This document shows, in pieces, positions 1-5,073 of a stretch of 5,073 nt of DNA (the first letter of the stretch is position 1; each line of letters begins with the position of its first letter). The DNA is from SIG78 sp045533055 (lineage in GTDB: Bacteria; Verrucomicrobiota; Lentisphaeria; Victivallales; Victivallaceae), in contig JAZSHD010000027.1 of NCBI GenBank assembly GCA_045533055.1, positions 1 through 5,073 on the forward strand, read 5' to 3'. The notes beneath the pieces are model-generated. The model saw nothing but the letters and a program-made list of their open reading frames with translations. It had not been told where the DNA came from and did not search any database. The translations under genes were made by a program, and so were the position numbers.

Positions 1-1
1 C

Positions 2-478
2 CTCAGGATCAAAGAGCTCGGTTCGGAAATAACCAAAGCCTGCGGAACAACTCCGCTCACAATGATCGTCGTTATGAATGGAGGTCTCTTTTTTGCCGCC
101 AAACTTGCCGAAGCAATAGAGCTTGAGGATTTTTATATCGACTCGATCGCCGCCGGAAGCTACAAAAGCAATGTCTGTACCGGAGTAGTTGAGCTGCGTT
201 CCACGCTGAAACTCGATCCCAAGGGGCGCAATATCCTTATCGTTGACGAAGTTCTCGATACCGGACGCACGCTCAAAGCGATCTGCGACAATCTGCTGGC
301 TATGGGGGCGTTGAGTGTCAAAACGGCAGTGCTGGTCGAAAAGGAGCTTCCCCGTCCTGATGGAGTTGCTCATGCCGACTGGGCTGGTTTTATAATGGAC
401 GACCGCTATCTTATCGGCTGCGGAATGGATTCACATGAAAAATACCGCCACTATCCCGGAATTGCGGTAATGGTATAA
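2..478 (+). CDS. hpt: hypoxanthine phosphoribosyltransferase, 5'-truncated by the window edge
   Basis: This purine-salvage enzyme transfers phosphoribose from PRPP to hypoxanthine or guanine, giving IMP or GMP in the cytoplasm. The frame is open from base 2, giving 158 visible residues; the family usually has about 175-185, so roughly 20 N-terminal residues lie outside the window. The ATG at 62 is internal: the codons before it (ending CGTTPLT) read smoothly into the core strand IVVMNGGLFFAAKL. The PRPP-binding signature is ILIVDEVLDTGRTL, with the acidic pair written D-E instead of the usual E-D and the following catalytic Asp kept. The flexible-loop region (AAGSYKSN) and the purine-binding tail (ADWAGFIMDDRYLIGCGMDSHEKYR) match the HPRT pattern rather than adenine or xanthine enzymes. 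It ends with TAA and converges on the pseudouridine synthase gene. The exact purine preference cannot be read from sequence alone. Confidence 0.93.
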   Translation, partial: LRIKELGSEITKACGTTPLTMIVVMNGGLFFAAKLAEAIELEDFYIDSIAAGSYKSNVCTGVVELRSTLKLDPKGRNILIVDEVLDTGRTLKAICDNLLAMGALSVKTAVLVEKELPRPDGVAHADWAGFIMDDRYLIGCGMDSHEKYRHYPGIAVMV

Positions 479-491
479 TCAAAATTGATTT

Positions 492-1196
492 TTACCAGCC
501 GAAAAGAGCGAGCTCGTCTGGAGTAAGCTCCCGAACTTTTCCGCACTCAAGAGAATCATCGAGTTTCAAGTTTCCGATGGCGACCCGTTTGAGGAAGATG
601 ACATTTTTTCCGATGCGTTCGCACATTCTTTTTACCTGATGATACTTGCCTTCGGATATTTCGACATATACCTTTTGGGGATCATCCGGATCAATCTCGA
701 GCTTTGCGGGTTTAGCGGAGAACTCTTTGAAGTCCATTCCTGCGGCGAAGGTCTCGATATCTTCAGGAACCGCCGGAGCGTCCAATTCGGCATAATAGCG
801 TTTGAACAGATTTTTTCTCGGAGACATCAGTTCATGGTCAAACTGCCCGTCATTGGTCAACAGCAGCAGACCTTCGGTGTCTTTATCGAGCCTTCCGACG
901 GGAAACGGAGCAAAATGCTTGAACTCTTCCGGAACGAGATCCACGACGACAGGGTCTTTTGAGTCTTCAGTTGCGCTCAGATATCCCTGCGGTTTATTGA
1001 GCATAAGATAGATAAATTTGCGATAAAGGATTTGTTTACCGTTCACGCAAACGGTATCCTTCGTCTCATCGACCTTCATATCGGCTCTTTTAGCAGGAGT
1101 TCCGTTGACGGAGACGGAATTTTTTTTCACAAGATCGTGAACATTTTTTCTGCTGTAAGCCGTGGAGGCAGAAAGAAATTTATCCAAGCGCATCAT
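492..1196 (-). CDS. rsuA: 16S rRNA pseudouridine synthase, RsuA/RluB/E/F family
   Basis: The predicted enzyme isomerises a uridine to pseudouridine in ribosomal RNA; in RsuA this is U516 of 16S rRNA (E. coli numbering). The protein is 234 aa, close to the 231 aa of E. coli RsuA. Residues 1-60 form an S4 RNA-binding domain (MMRLDKFLSAS...). The catalytic domain follows, with LNKPQGYLSAT near 66-76, the signature PVGRLDKDTEGLLLLTNDG with catalytic Asp104, and ISEGKYHQVKRM near 180. The open frame extends upstream to 1271, but I chose 1196: a GAGGTGA ribosome site (1205-1211) sits 8 nt before it, and the promoter lies inside the longer reading frame. A second ATG directly follows at 1193. RsuA, RluB and RluE share these motifs, so the exact target position is inferred from size and the general match. 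Confidence 0.93.
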   Translation of the reverse strand: MMRLDKFLSASTAYSRKNVHDLVKKNSVSVNGTPAKRADMKVDETKDTVCVNGKQILYRKFIYLMLNKPQGYLSATEDSKDPVVVDLVPEEFKHFAPFPVGRLDKDTEGLLLLTNDGQFDHELMSPRKNLFKRYYAELDAPAVPEDIETFAAGMDFKEFSAKPAKLEIDPDDPQKVYVEISEGKYHQVKRMCERIGKNVIFLKRVAIGNLKLDDSLECGKVRELTPDELALFGW

Positions 1197-1204
1197 AGTC
1201 AAAA

Positions 1205-1211
1205 TCACCTC
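1205..1211 (-). promoter_or_regulatory. ribosome-binding site of rsuA (decides the start)
   Basis: The minus strand reads GAGGTGA, a strong Shine-Dalgarno match, 8 nt before the ATG at 1196. It rules out the 25-residue N-terminal extension that the open frame would allow. Confidence 0.85.
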
Positions 1212-1225
1212 AAATTGTTTGAAGT

Positions 1226-1255
1226 ATAATATACACCGCCAACCATTTTTTGCAA
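1226..1255 (-). promoter_or_regulatory. predicted sigma70-type promoter of rsuA
   Basis: On the minus strand, TTGCAA (1250-1255) is followed 16 or 18 nt later by TATATT (1228-1233) or TATTAT (1226-1231). Transcription would start near 1220, giving a leader of about 25 nt that contains the ribosome site. The layout matches the divergent promoter at 1284-1313 almost base for base. Confidence 0.6.
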
Positions 1256-1283
1256 CAGCAGCCGTACTCATCTACGGGAAAAT

Positions 1284-1313
1284 TTGAAAAAAAACGTTGT
1301 TGTTGTATATTAT
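1284..1313 (+). promoter_or_regulatory. predicted sigma70-type promoter of the nuclease gene
   Basis: TTGAAA (1284-1289) is followed by 16 nt and TATATT (1306-1311), or by 18 nt and TATTAT (1308-1313). Transcription would begin near 1320, leaving a leader of about 80 nt before the nuclease start. It is the mirror partner of the rsuA promoter. No ribosome site or credible gene lies between it and the nuclease start. Confidence 0.6.
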
Positions 1314-1389
1314 GCTTAAATTATGATGTCTTGTAACCACAATACCCTCAAGATTATCAATGGGTAGATGATTTTATCAATCAGTTTTT

Positions 1390-1393
1390 GGAG
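1390..1393 (+). promoter_or_regulatory. ribosome-binding site of the nuclease gene
   Basis: GGAG lies 8 nt before the ATG at 1402. An in-frame TGA at 1369-1371 blocks any longer start except within a few codons that carry no start triplet, so 1402 is well supported. Confidence 0.7.
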
Positions 1394-1401
1394 ATACTGG
1401 G

Positions 1402-2631
1402 ATGAGAAAATTAGAGACTTTACTGGAGTTGTGGGAATATAAGTGTGAGATGTGTTCTGCTGAAAAATCAGAGAATTCAGATGACGAAACAAACAGTAAA
1501 AAATTGATGGATTTAATTCGTACCCGAGTAGATGCGACCAATTTTAATTTTGTGAAACATATCAAAAGTGCAGAAGAATTTTCCACACAGATTCTATGCA
1601 AGTTGTTAAAAGATATCAAAGCATTTCAACTTGAGTTTTTACAGCAGATAGGGCTTTTTGCTGAATGCAACAAGGAGAATTTCAATGAATTAGTTGTAGA
1701 GGCAGAGCATTCTGTCGGAAAGTCTGAAAAATACGATCTTTCATTTTGGAAGGATACCGGGAATCCTAAAAAAAACGAAGGTCTTGTTTGCATTGTAGAA
1801 GTAAAAATTGATGCAGATTTTCAGCCAGATCAAATGAATCGGTATTATAATAATTTACCTGAATCTAAAAGCGAAAAAGGATTGGCAACACTGACAAAAT
1901 ATTGTGTTCAGCACCACCAGCAAGTAAAGAAGGCAAAAGGATATAGTGGTATCAAATTTAATACACTACTTTGGTGTGATATTATTGACTTGTTAAAAAA
2001 ATATCAAGATGACACTTGGGTTAAACAGGCAATAGAATTGTTTGAATCGGATTATTTTCTTTTACACGAGTCAGGTTGTGCGTGTGACAAGCAAGAAATG
2101 TCTGTTAAAACAGAGTTTTTTATTAATAGAATCAGCAATATATTTCCTGATAGCATAATTCATCAGGGAAGCAAGTTAAAACATCGTCATATTGTTCTGC
2201 TTCCTCCGGAAATTGAGAAAAAGACTGATTGGTGCGGTGGTTTTATGGCGTTGAGCCTTTGGTTTGATTGCTATGCTGTTACCGGGCGCGATATTGTAGA
2301 TACCGAAGCACCATCACAGGTAAAAAACAATGCAGTCCCATTCTTTGATGTGGTATTGAGATGTTATTATACCATTGATGGTAAAACAAGTGCTGAATAT
2401 TACGAAAAAGTGAAGCCTTTAGAAACCGCGGGATACATCAGATGCAAGGTGTTTGCCGATAAGCAGCAGAAGAAGATCAAACACGAGTATTTACGCAAAT
2501 CATTAGCAAGTTATTTAAGAATTTCAGATAAAGAAACTTTAGAAAAAGAAATCAACAATACTGACTCTGAATTCTGGAAACTTTTAACGGAAGAAATTTC
2601 CGCTTGGCAAAAAATAGTTTGCAATAATTGA
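1402..2631 (+). CDS. PD-(D/E)XK nuclease-family protein, 409 aa, function unknown
   Basis: Residues about 75-150 carry a PD-(D/E)XK nuclease core. Asp112 (KYDLSFW) follows a strand bearing Glu100 and Glu102; 20 residues later comes the EVK triplet (Glu133-Val-Lys135, IVEVKIDA). Gln144-x3-Tyr148 (QMNRY) resembles the QxxxY motif of RecB/Cas4-like nucleases. By family knowledge these residues bind metal and cut DNA. The first 60 residues are charged and probably helical. Residues 220-409, with a cysteine pair (GCACDK) and a KVFADKQQKKIKHEYLRKSL stretch, match nothing I recognise; DNA or target recognition is only a guess. There is no signal peptide or membrane segment, so it should be cytoplasmic. 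Sampled 60-nt lines have 23-48% G+C against 50-55% in neighbouring genes, which suggests transfer. It stands alone with its own promoter and terminator, without a methylase, helicase or antitoxin partner. Similar nucleases occur in restriction, phage-defence and repair genes, so its role is open. Confidence 0.75.
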   Translation: MRKLETLLELWEYKCEMCSAEKSENSDDETNSKKLMDLIRTRVDATNFNFVKHIKSAEEFSTQILCKLLKDIKAFQLEFLQQIGLFAECNKENFNELVVEAEHSVGKSEKYDLSFWKDTGNPKKNEGLVCIVEVKIDADFQPDQMNRYYNNLPESKSEKGLATLTKYCVQHHQQVKKAKGYSGIKFNTLLWCDIIDLLKKYQDDTWVKQAIELFESDYFLLHESGCACDKQEMSVKTEFFINRISNIFPDSIIHQGSKLKHRHIVLLPPEIEKKTDWCGGFMALSLWFDCYAVTGRDIVDTEAPSQVKNNAVPFFDVVLRCYYTIDGKTSAEYYEKVKPLETAGYIRCKVFADKQQKKIKHEYLRKSLASYLRISDKETLEKEINNTDSEFWKLLTEEISAWQKIVCNN

Positions 2632-2645
2632 AATCGATAATCTTC

Positions 2646-2682
2646 GCAAATATGTTTTTCAAAAATTGAAAAACGTATTTGC
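2646..2682 (+). terminator. long hairpin, likely terminator of the nuclease gene
   Basis: Two 17-nt arms (2646-2662 and 2666-2682) flank an AAA loop. The only imperfect pair, T2653 with G2675, is a G-U wobble in plus-strand RNA but an A-C mismatch in minus-strand RNA, which favours the plus orientation. The hairpin starts 14 nt after the nuclease stop. The T run (2692-2697) comes 9 nt after the stem, so it is not a textbook terminator. Confidence 0.55.
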
Positions 2683-2711
2683 TGCTTAAAGTTTTTTGTA
2701 AAGAGGGGAGC

Positions 2712-2758
2712 GCGAGGGGAGAAGAAACTTTTGTTCACAAAAGGTTTTCTCCCCTCGC
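2712..2758. terminator. GC-rich hairpin in the convergent gap, possible terminator of the LRR gene
   Basis: Outer arms of 12 bp (2712-2723 with 2747-2758, core GCGAGGGGAGAA) and inner arms of 6 bp (2728-2733 with 2738-2743, CTTTTG/CAAAAG) enclose a TTCA loop, with a small internal loop between them. It begins 15 nt beyond the stop of the minus-strand LRR gene. Neither strand has a tight T run at the stem base: plus has five T's 11 nt away, minus has only short T runs. It may work as a terminator, an mRNA end stabiliser or a dispersed palindromic repeat. Confidence 0.5.
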
Positions 2759-2773
2759 ATTCCTTCTCCTTTT

Positions 2774-4651
2774 TCAGCAGAACTCTTTGAGCATTTCGAT
2801 CATGCGGTCAGCACGGTCGGAGATGATTTTTTCGGCGTGGTCAAGGTAATTGGTTACTCCTTGCAGATAGAGTTCACGGGGTGGTTGCGGCTTTTCCCAA
2901 TGGAAACGTACTTTGCCGTTGGCATCGGCAAACAGATTTTTTGCGTGACCGTCTGCGTCAAGGTAATCATCAAGCAGAAGATTTTTTACCAGATGGGTGA
3001 AGACATCTTGAGATTTGTAATCGTCAAAAGCGTAATGATTACGCTCATGGACAAGTTTATAAAGTGTTTCATCCGCATTGCAGCCGTTGACCAGACACGG
3101 CTCAAGAGCCAGCAGAAACTGGTCAAAGTAATCACGCCAGTGATTGGTTCCCCGATAGGTGTTGAGCGTAATAAAACTTTTTTCGCCTTTTACCGCGGAG
3201 TTGGGAAGAACCACATAATTTCCCAAGGTACATATTTTTTTGTGAAAACTCCTGATCCGTTCATAGAGTGCATCGTCCGGAGAAAATTGGTCGATCCCGT
3301 AAAAATGCCCTGGCTTTTCCGGATTCGGTCTGCCGAAAATGGTGTGGAATGTGTGGATGGTATCGCCCCGGTAAGATTTACCTGTACCGATTTCCCGCCA
3401 GTCGGTCATATCCGGAAAAACTTTGCTCCAAAGCAGAACATAAACCGCCCGGATGATATAGGTATTATCGCAATCGAATTTCTGCGGATTGATACAGCCG
3501 AAAAGTTCATCATGTTTCAGAGTTTCAAAGTCAAACTCCTTAAAGTTACGGATATCGCCGTCAAGTTTTTCTCTGACAAACGCCCTCAGCATAGTTTGGG
3601 CATCCGGGGAACGGTAATAAAGTGCCATATCTTCGTGCTGACAACTGCGGATTTCATCGGCTTCAAGGAAAGATTCCGCATCACCGGTCCACAAATCCGT
3701 CGGATCACGGAGCTGCTCCCAGAGATCCTGAATTTCCCAGCCGAGCTTTTTTATTCCGGAATAATATTGCAGTTTCAGTTTCGCCATCAGAAAGTTTGCA
3801 CAGCATTTGCAGTAAAATTTATCTTTGAATTTGATGTCGGCATTTTCATCGCCGCAATCGGCACAGTGATTTTTATTCATTTGATTTTCCTCTTTTTCAT
3901 GTTTTCTATGCTGCCGCAGCCAGTCGGCGTTTTCTGCTGTATCGGCATTGACTTTTTTGAAACTGCCGCCATTTTCGCGGACTTTGCGGATGCTTTGGGC
4001 GATATATTCTTTCACCGGGTCAGAGTTGAAGAGAGTTGGATATTTCTCTTGCATCTCCTCTTCGCAACCTGTCATATAAAAAGCGTTGCTTCCAACGTCA
4101 AGAAGTGTTGCGGGTAAATCAACCGCCTGCAAGTTGTCACATCCGATAAAGGCATTGTCTCCGATGGAAAGTACATTGTCGTGTAAAACGATTTTTCTCA
4201 ACTTGCCAAACATACACACATCGCTGCCGATGAAGATGACATTTTCCGGAACTTCATAATATTCCAGCTCCGTTGGAATGCAAAGCAAGGTTTTGTTTTT
4301 CCAAATCAGCGCACCGAAACGGTCAACGGTAAAATCAGGACTCTCAGAAACAAGTTTCGCCGGACAATCCAGAAAAGCGTTAGGGGCGATCGTCTTGACA
4401 TTTTTCGGGATCGTCAGCGTCGGCAGATTGCAGCACTGCTGAAATGCGTTACTGTCGATTTCGAGCAAACTTTGCGGCAGTATGATCGAGTGAAGCTGTT
4501 GACAGTTGAAAAAGGCGGTGAGCCCGATTTCTTCTGTGCCTTCCGGAACTGTGTACTCCTGAATCGCCAAATCTTCCGGAAAATGGATCAGGGTTTTACG
4601 ATCCGCAGTGTATTCCACGCCGCCGACAAAAATGTTTTTTTCTTCCAGCAT
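2774..4651 (-). CDS. LRR_5 (BspA-like) - zinc ribbon - uncharacterised domain fusion, 625 aa
   Basis: Residues 10-195 hold BspA-type leucine-rich repeats, recognisable from units such as LHSIILPQSLLEIDSNAFQQC, TLTIPKNVKTIAPNAFLDC and AVDLPATLLDVGSNAF. Such repeats usually bind proteins. A charged linker (196-257) leads to a zinc ribbon with Cys263-x2-Cys266 and Cys281-x2-Cys284. Residues 300-625 form a large domain with GTGKSYRGDTIHTFHTIFG, then TLGNYVVLPN (475-484), then LNTYRGTNHWRDYFDQFL (496-513). From memory this resembles an uncharacterised bacterial family (possibly DUF6994), which I could not verify. No signal peptide is present, so unlike secreted BspA proteins this one is probably cytoplasmic. 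The start at 4651 has AAAGG 8 nt upstream. A second strong start exists at residue 258. G+C resembles the housekeeping genes, so recent transfer is not evident. It converges on the nuclease gene. No enzymatic function can be assigned. Confidence 0.82.
   Translation of the reverse strand: MLEEKNIFVGGVEYTADRKTLIHFPEDLAIQEYTVPEGTEEIGLTAFFNCQQLHSIILPQSLLEIDSNAFQQCCNLPTLTIPKNVKTIAPNAFLDCPAKLVSESPDFTVDRFGALIWKNKTLLCIPTELEYYEVPENVIFIGSDVCMFGKLRKIVLHDNVLSIGDNAFIGCDNLQAVDLPATLLDVGSNAFYMTGCEEEMQEKYPTLFNSDPVKEYIAQSIRKVRENGGSFKKVNADTAENADWLRQHRKHEKEENQMNKNHCADCGDENADIKFKDKFYCKCCANFLMAKLKLQYYSGIKKLGWEIQDLWEQLRDPTDLWTGDAESFLEADEIRSCQHEDMALYYRSPDAQTMLRAFVREKLDGDIRNFKEFDFETLKHDELFGCINPQKFDCDNTYIIRAVYVLLWSKVFPDMTDWREIGTGKSYRGDTIHTFHTIFGRPNPEKPGHFYGIDQFSPDDALYERIRSFHKKICTLGNYVVLPNSAVKGEKSFITLNTYRGTNHWRDYFDQFLLALEPCLVNGCNADETLYKLVHERNHYAFDDYKSQDVFTHLVKNLLLDDYLDADGHAKNLFADANGKVRFHWEKPQPPRELYLQGVTNYLDHAEKIISDRADRMIEMLKEFC
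3878..3892 (-). promoter_or_regulatory. internal ribosome-binding site and ATG inside the LRR fusion gene
   Basis: On the minus strand GAGG (3889-3892) lies 8 nt before an in-frame ATG (3880-3878, Met258). Initiation here would give a 368-aa protein holding only the zinc ribbon and C-terminal domain, starting MNKNHCADCG. The position falls exactly at the junction between linker and zinc ribbon. Whether it is used, or is only the fossil start of a once separate gene, cannot be told from sequence. Confidence 0.45.
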
Positions 4652-4679
4652 ATTCTATACCTTTCTGCTGTTGTTGACT

Positions 4680-4721
4680 GACAATGAGAGAGGAGCTGTT
4701 GCTCCGGAAAACTCCATTGTC
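4680..4721 (-). other. structured leader stem-loop upstream of the LRR fusion gene
   Basis: Outer arms GACAATG (4680-4686) and CATTGTC (4715-4721) pair perfectly. Inner arms GGAGC (4692-4696) and GCTCC (4701-4705) close a 4-nt loop, and a 3-bp GAG/CTC pairing can form between them. It ends 28 nt before the start codon and is not followed by a T run, so it is not an intrinsic terminator. It could be an mRNA leader structure or an operator palindrome; it matches no riboswitch I know. Confidence 0.45.
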
Positions 4722-4752
4722 TGCCTACATTAGCAGTATTTTTTTGAATTTT

Positions 4753-4801
4753 CAGACAGAATCTTGCCGCAAAAAGCTGCTTTTGGCGCGCTTTTTGTCT
4801 G
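4753..4801. other. compound palindromic element (possible bidirectional terminator)
   Basis: Inner arms AAAAAGC (4771-4777) and GCTTTTT (4790-4796) pair, extended by GC/GC with one bulged T. They are enclosed by CAGAC (4753-4757) and GTCTG (4797-4801). The A and T runs at the stem base would give a terminator-like shape on either strand, but there is no gene immediately upstream on either strand that obviously needs it. Confidence 0.35.
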
Positions 4802-4883
4802 TAACTCCCTTGTATTCAGCTGATAAAAAATTTTTGCATTTTTTTTTGATCATATTGAATTTCAGCTGTCACAGGTATAGAAA

Positions 4884-4916
4884 AGGGGAACGGAAAAACA
4901 TGTTTTCCATTCCCCT
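4884..4916 (-). terminator. rho-independent terminator of the partial gene at the right edge
   Basis: A 14-bp stem pairs AGGGGAA and GGAAAA with TTTTCC and TTCCCCT across a 5-nt loop. The single imperfect pair (4891 with 4909) is a G-U wobble in minus-strand RNA but a C-A mismatch on plus, which fixes the orientation. On minus the stem runs into TTTTCTATA. It lies 43 nt after the stop codon at 4960. Confidence 0.75.
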
Positions 4917-4959
4917 CAAAACGTCTCTATTTATCGCAAACAGCGATTGGAAGTACAAA

Positions 4960-5073
4960 TCACTCCGGGAGACGGACTATGTTGAAGTAATTGAAACTGC
5001 AGCCGATCACTTCAGGGTCCCGGAAGTTGATGTGAACTTCATGTTTTCCGGCGGTTATGTATGCTTTCAATCC
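4960..5073 (-). CDS. C-terminal end of an unidentified protein (gene runs off the window)
   Basis: Read on the minus strand from the right edge, the frame is open for 37 codons and ends in TGA at 4962-4960. The tail includes YITAGKHEVHINFRDPE and ends FNYFNIVRLPE. The pattern 'aGkHeV.I.Fr.P' resembles the last beta-strands of beta-sandwich or YfhO-like extracytoplasmic proteins and of some carbohydrate-active enzymes, but 37 residues are too few to assign a family. A well-formed terminator 43 nt downstream on the same strand supports a real gene end here. The start, promoter and any signal peptide lie outside the window. Confidence 0.6.
   Translation of the reverse strand, partial: GLKAYITAGKHEVHINFRDPEVIGCSFNYFNIVRLPE

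Larger units (their letters stand above)
4652..4959. other. 308-nt gene-free region: leader, hairpins, AT-rich tract, terminator
   Basis: No reading frame with a ribosome site is visible here. From left to right it holds the LRR-gene ribosome site (AAAGG on minus, 4660-4664), a leader stem-loop (4680-4721), a compound palindromic element (4753-4801), an AT-rich stretch (about 4823-4860) flanked by two copies of TTCAGCTG (4815-4822 and 4861-4868), and a minus-strand terminator (4884-4916). I found no convincing -35/-10 pair for the LRR gene, although its promoter should lie here if the terminator isolates it from the gene upstream. Confidence 0.6.

Noticed and set aside
477..490. AT-only palindrome as a bidirectional terminator
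   Set aside because: The stem has no G+C core beyond one pair per arm and the loop is tiny; it is too weak to call a terminator.
639..1229. Several plus-strand open frames inside rsuA
   Set aside because: They overlap a confidently identified gene on the other strand, have no motif and no convincing start signals.
1197..1271. 25-residue N-terminal extension of the rsuA product
   Set aside because: The extension covers the promoter and ribosome site, and the S4 domain naturally begins at MRLDKFL.
1402..2631. Nuclease and LRR fusion as a two-gene defence operon
   Set aside because: The genes are convergent, each with its own leader, and differ in base composition; nothing in the sequence links them beyond being neighbours.
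2837..4117. 426-codon open frame on the plus strand, antisense to the LRR fusion gene
   Set aside because: It is a shadow of the opposite frame: the translation has no recognisable motif, no good ribosome site precedes it, and the minus-strand product has clear LRR and zinc-ribbon signatures across the same bases.
4815..4868. Two copies of TTCAGCTG flanking an AT-rich stretch, as repeats of a mobile element or origin boxes
   Set aside because: An 8-mer pair at this distance is plausible by chance, and there is no transposase, terminal inverted repeat or further box.
4933..4947. Small hairpin ATCGC/GCGAT after the right-edge gene
   Set aside because: Only 5 bp with no T run; the stronger terminator follows at 4884-4916.

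Overview
The window looks like bacterial chromosome: Shine-Dalgarno-led genes, sigma70-like promoters, factor-independent terminators and two housekeeping genes. I cannot place the organism firmly. A BspA-type leucine-rich-repeat (LRR) protein and moderate G+C in the housekeeping genes would fit a gut or host-associated anaerobe (for example Firmicutes or the Lentisphaerota/PVC group), but that is a guess.

Layout: (1) 2-478, plus strand, the 3' part of a hypoxanthine phosphoribosyltransferase gene (purine salvage). (2) 492-1196, minus strand, a complete RsuA-family 16S rRNA pseudouridine synthase gene, convergent with the first with a 13-nt gap. (3) 1197-1401, a divergent promoter region whose two promoters form a strikingly similar, symmetric inverted pair. 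(4) 1402-2631, plus strand, a clearly more AT-rich gene for a 409-aa protein with a PD-(D/E)XK nuclease core and a C-terminal region I do not recognise. It is the best candidate for a horizontally acquired, possibly defence-related gene. (5) 2632-2773, a convergent spacer with two long hairpins. (6) 2774-4651, minus strand, a 625-aa fusion of LRR_5/BspA repeats, a charged linker, a four-cysteine zinc ribbon and a large uncharacterised domain. A good internal ribosome-binding site lies exactly at the start of the zinc-ribbon part. (7) 4652-4959, a gene-free stretch with a structured leader, an AT-rich tract and a minus-strand terminator. (8) 4960-5073, minus strand, the last 37 codons of another gene.

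The genes do not form one operon. The nuclease has its own promoter and terminator, and the LRR fusion is convergent with it. The two housekeeping genes are ordinary. The interest lies in the nuclease and the LRR-zinc ribbon fusion, both of unknown function. No RNA genes, CRISPR array, insertion sequence or attachment site was seen.
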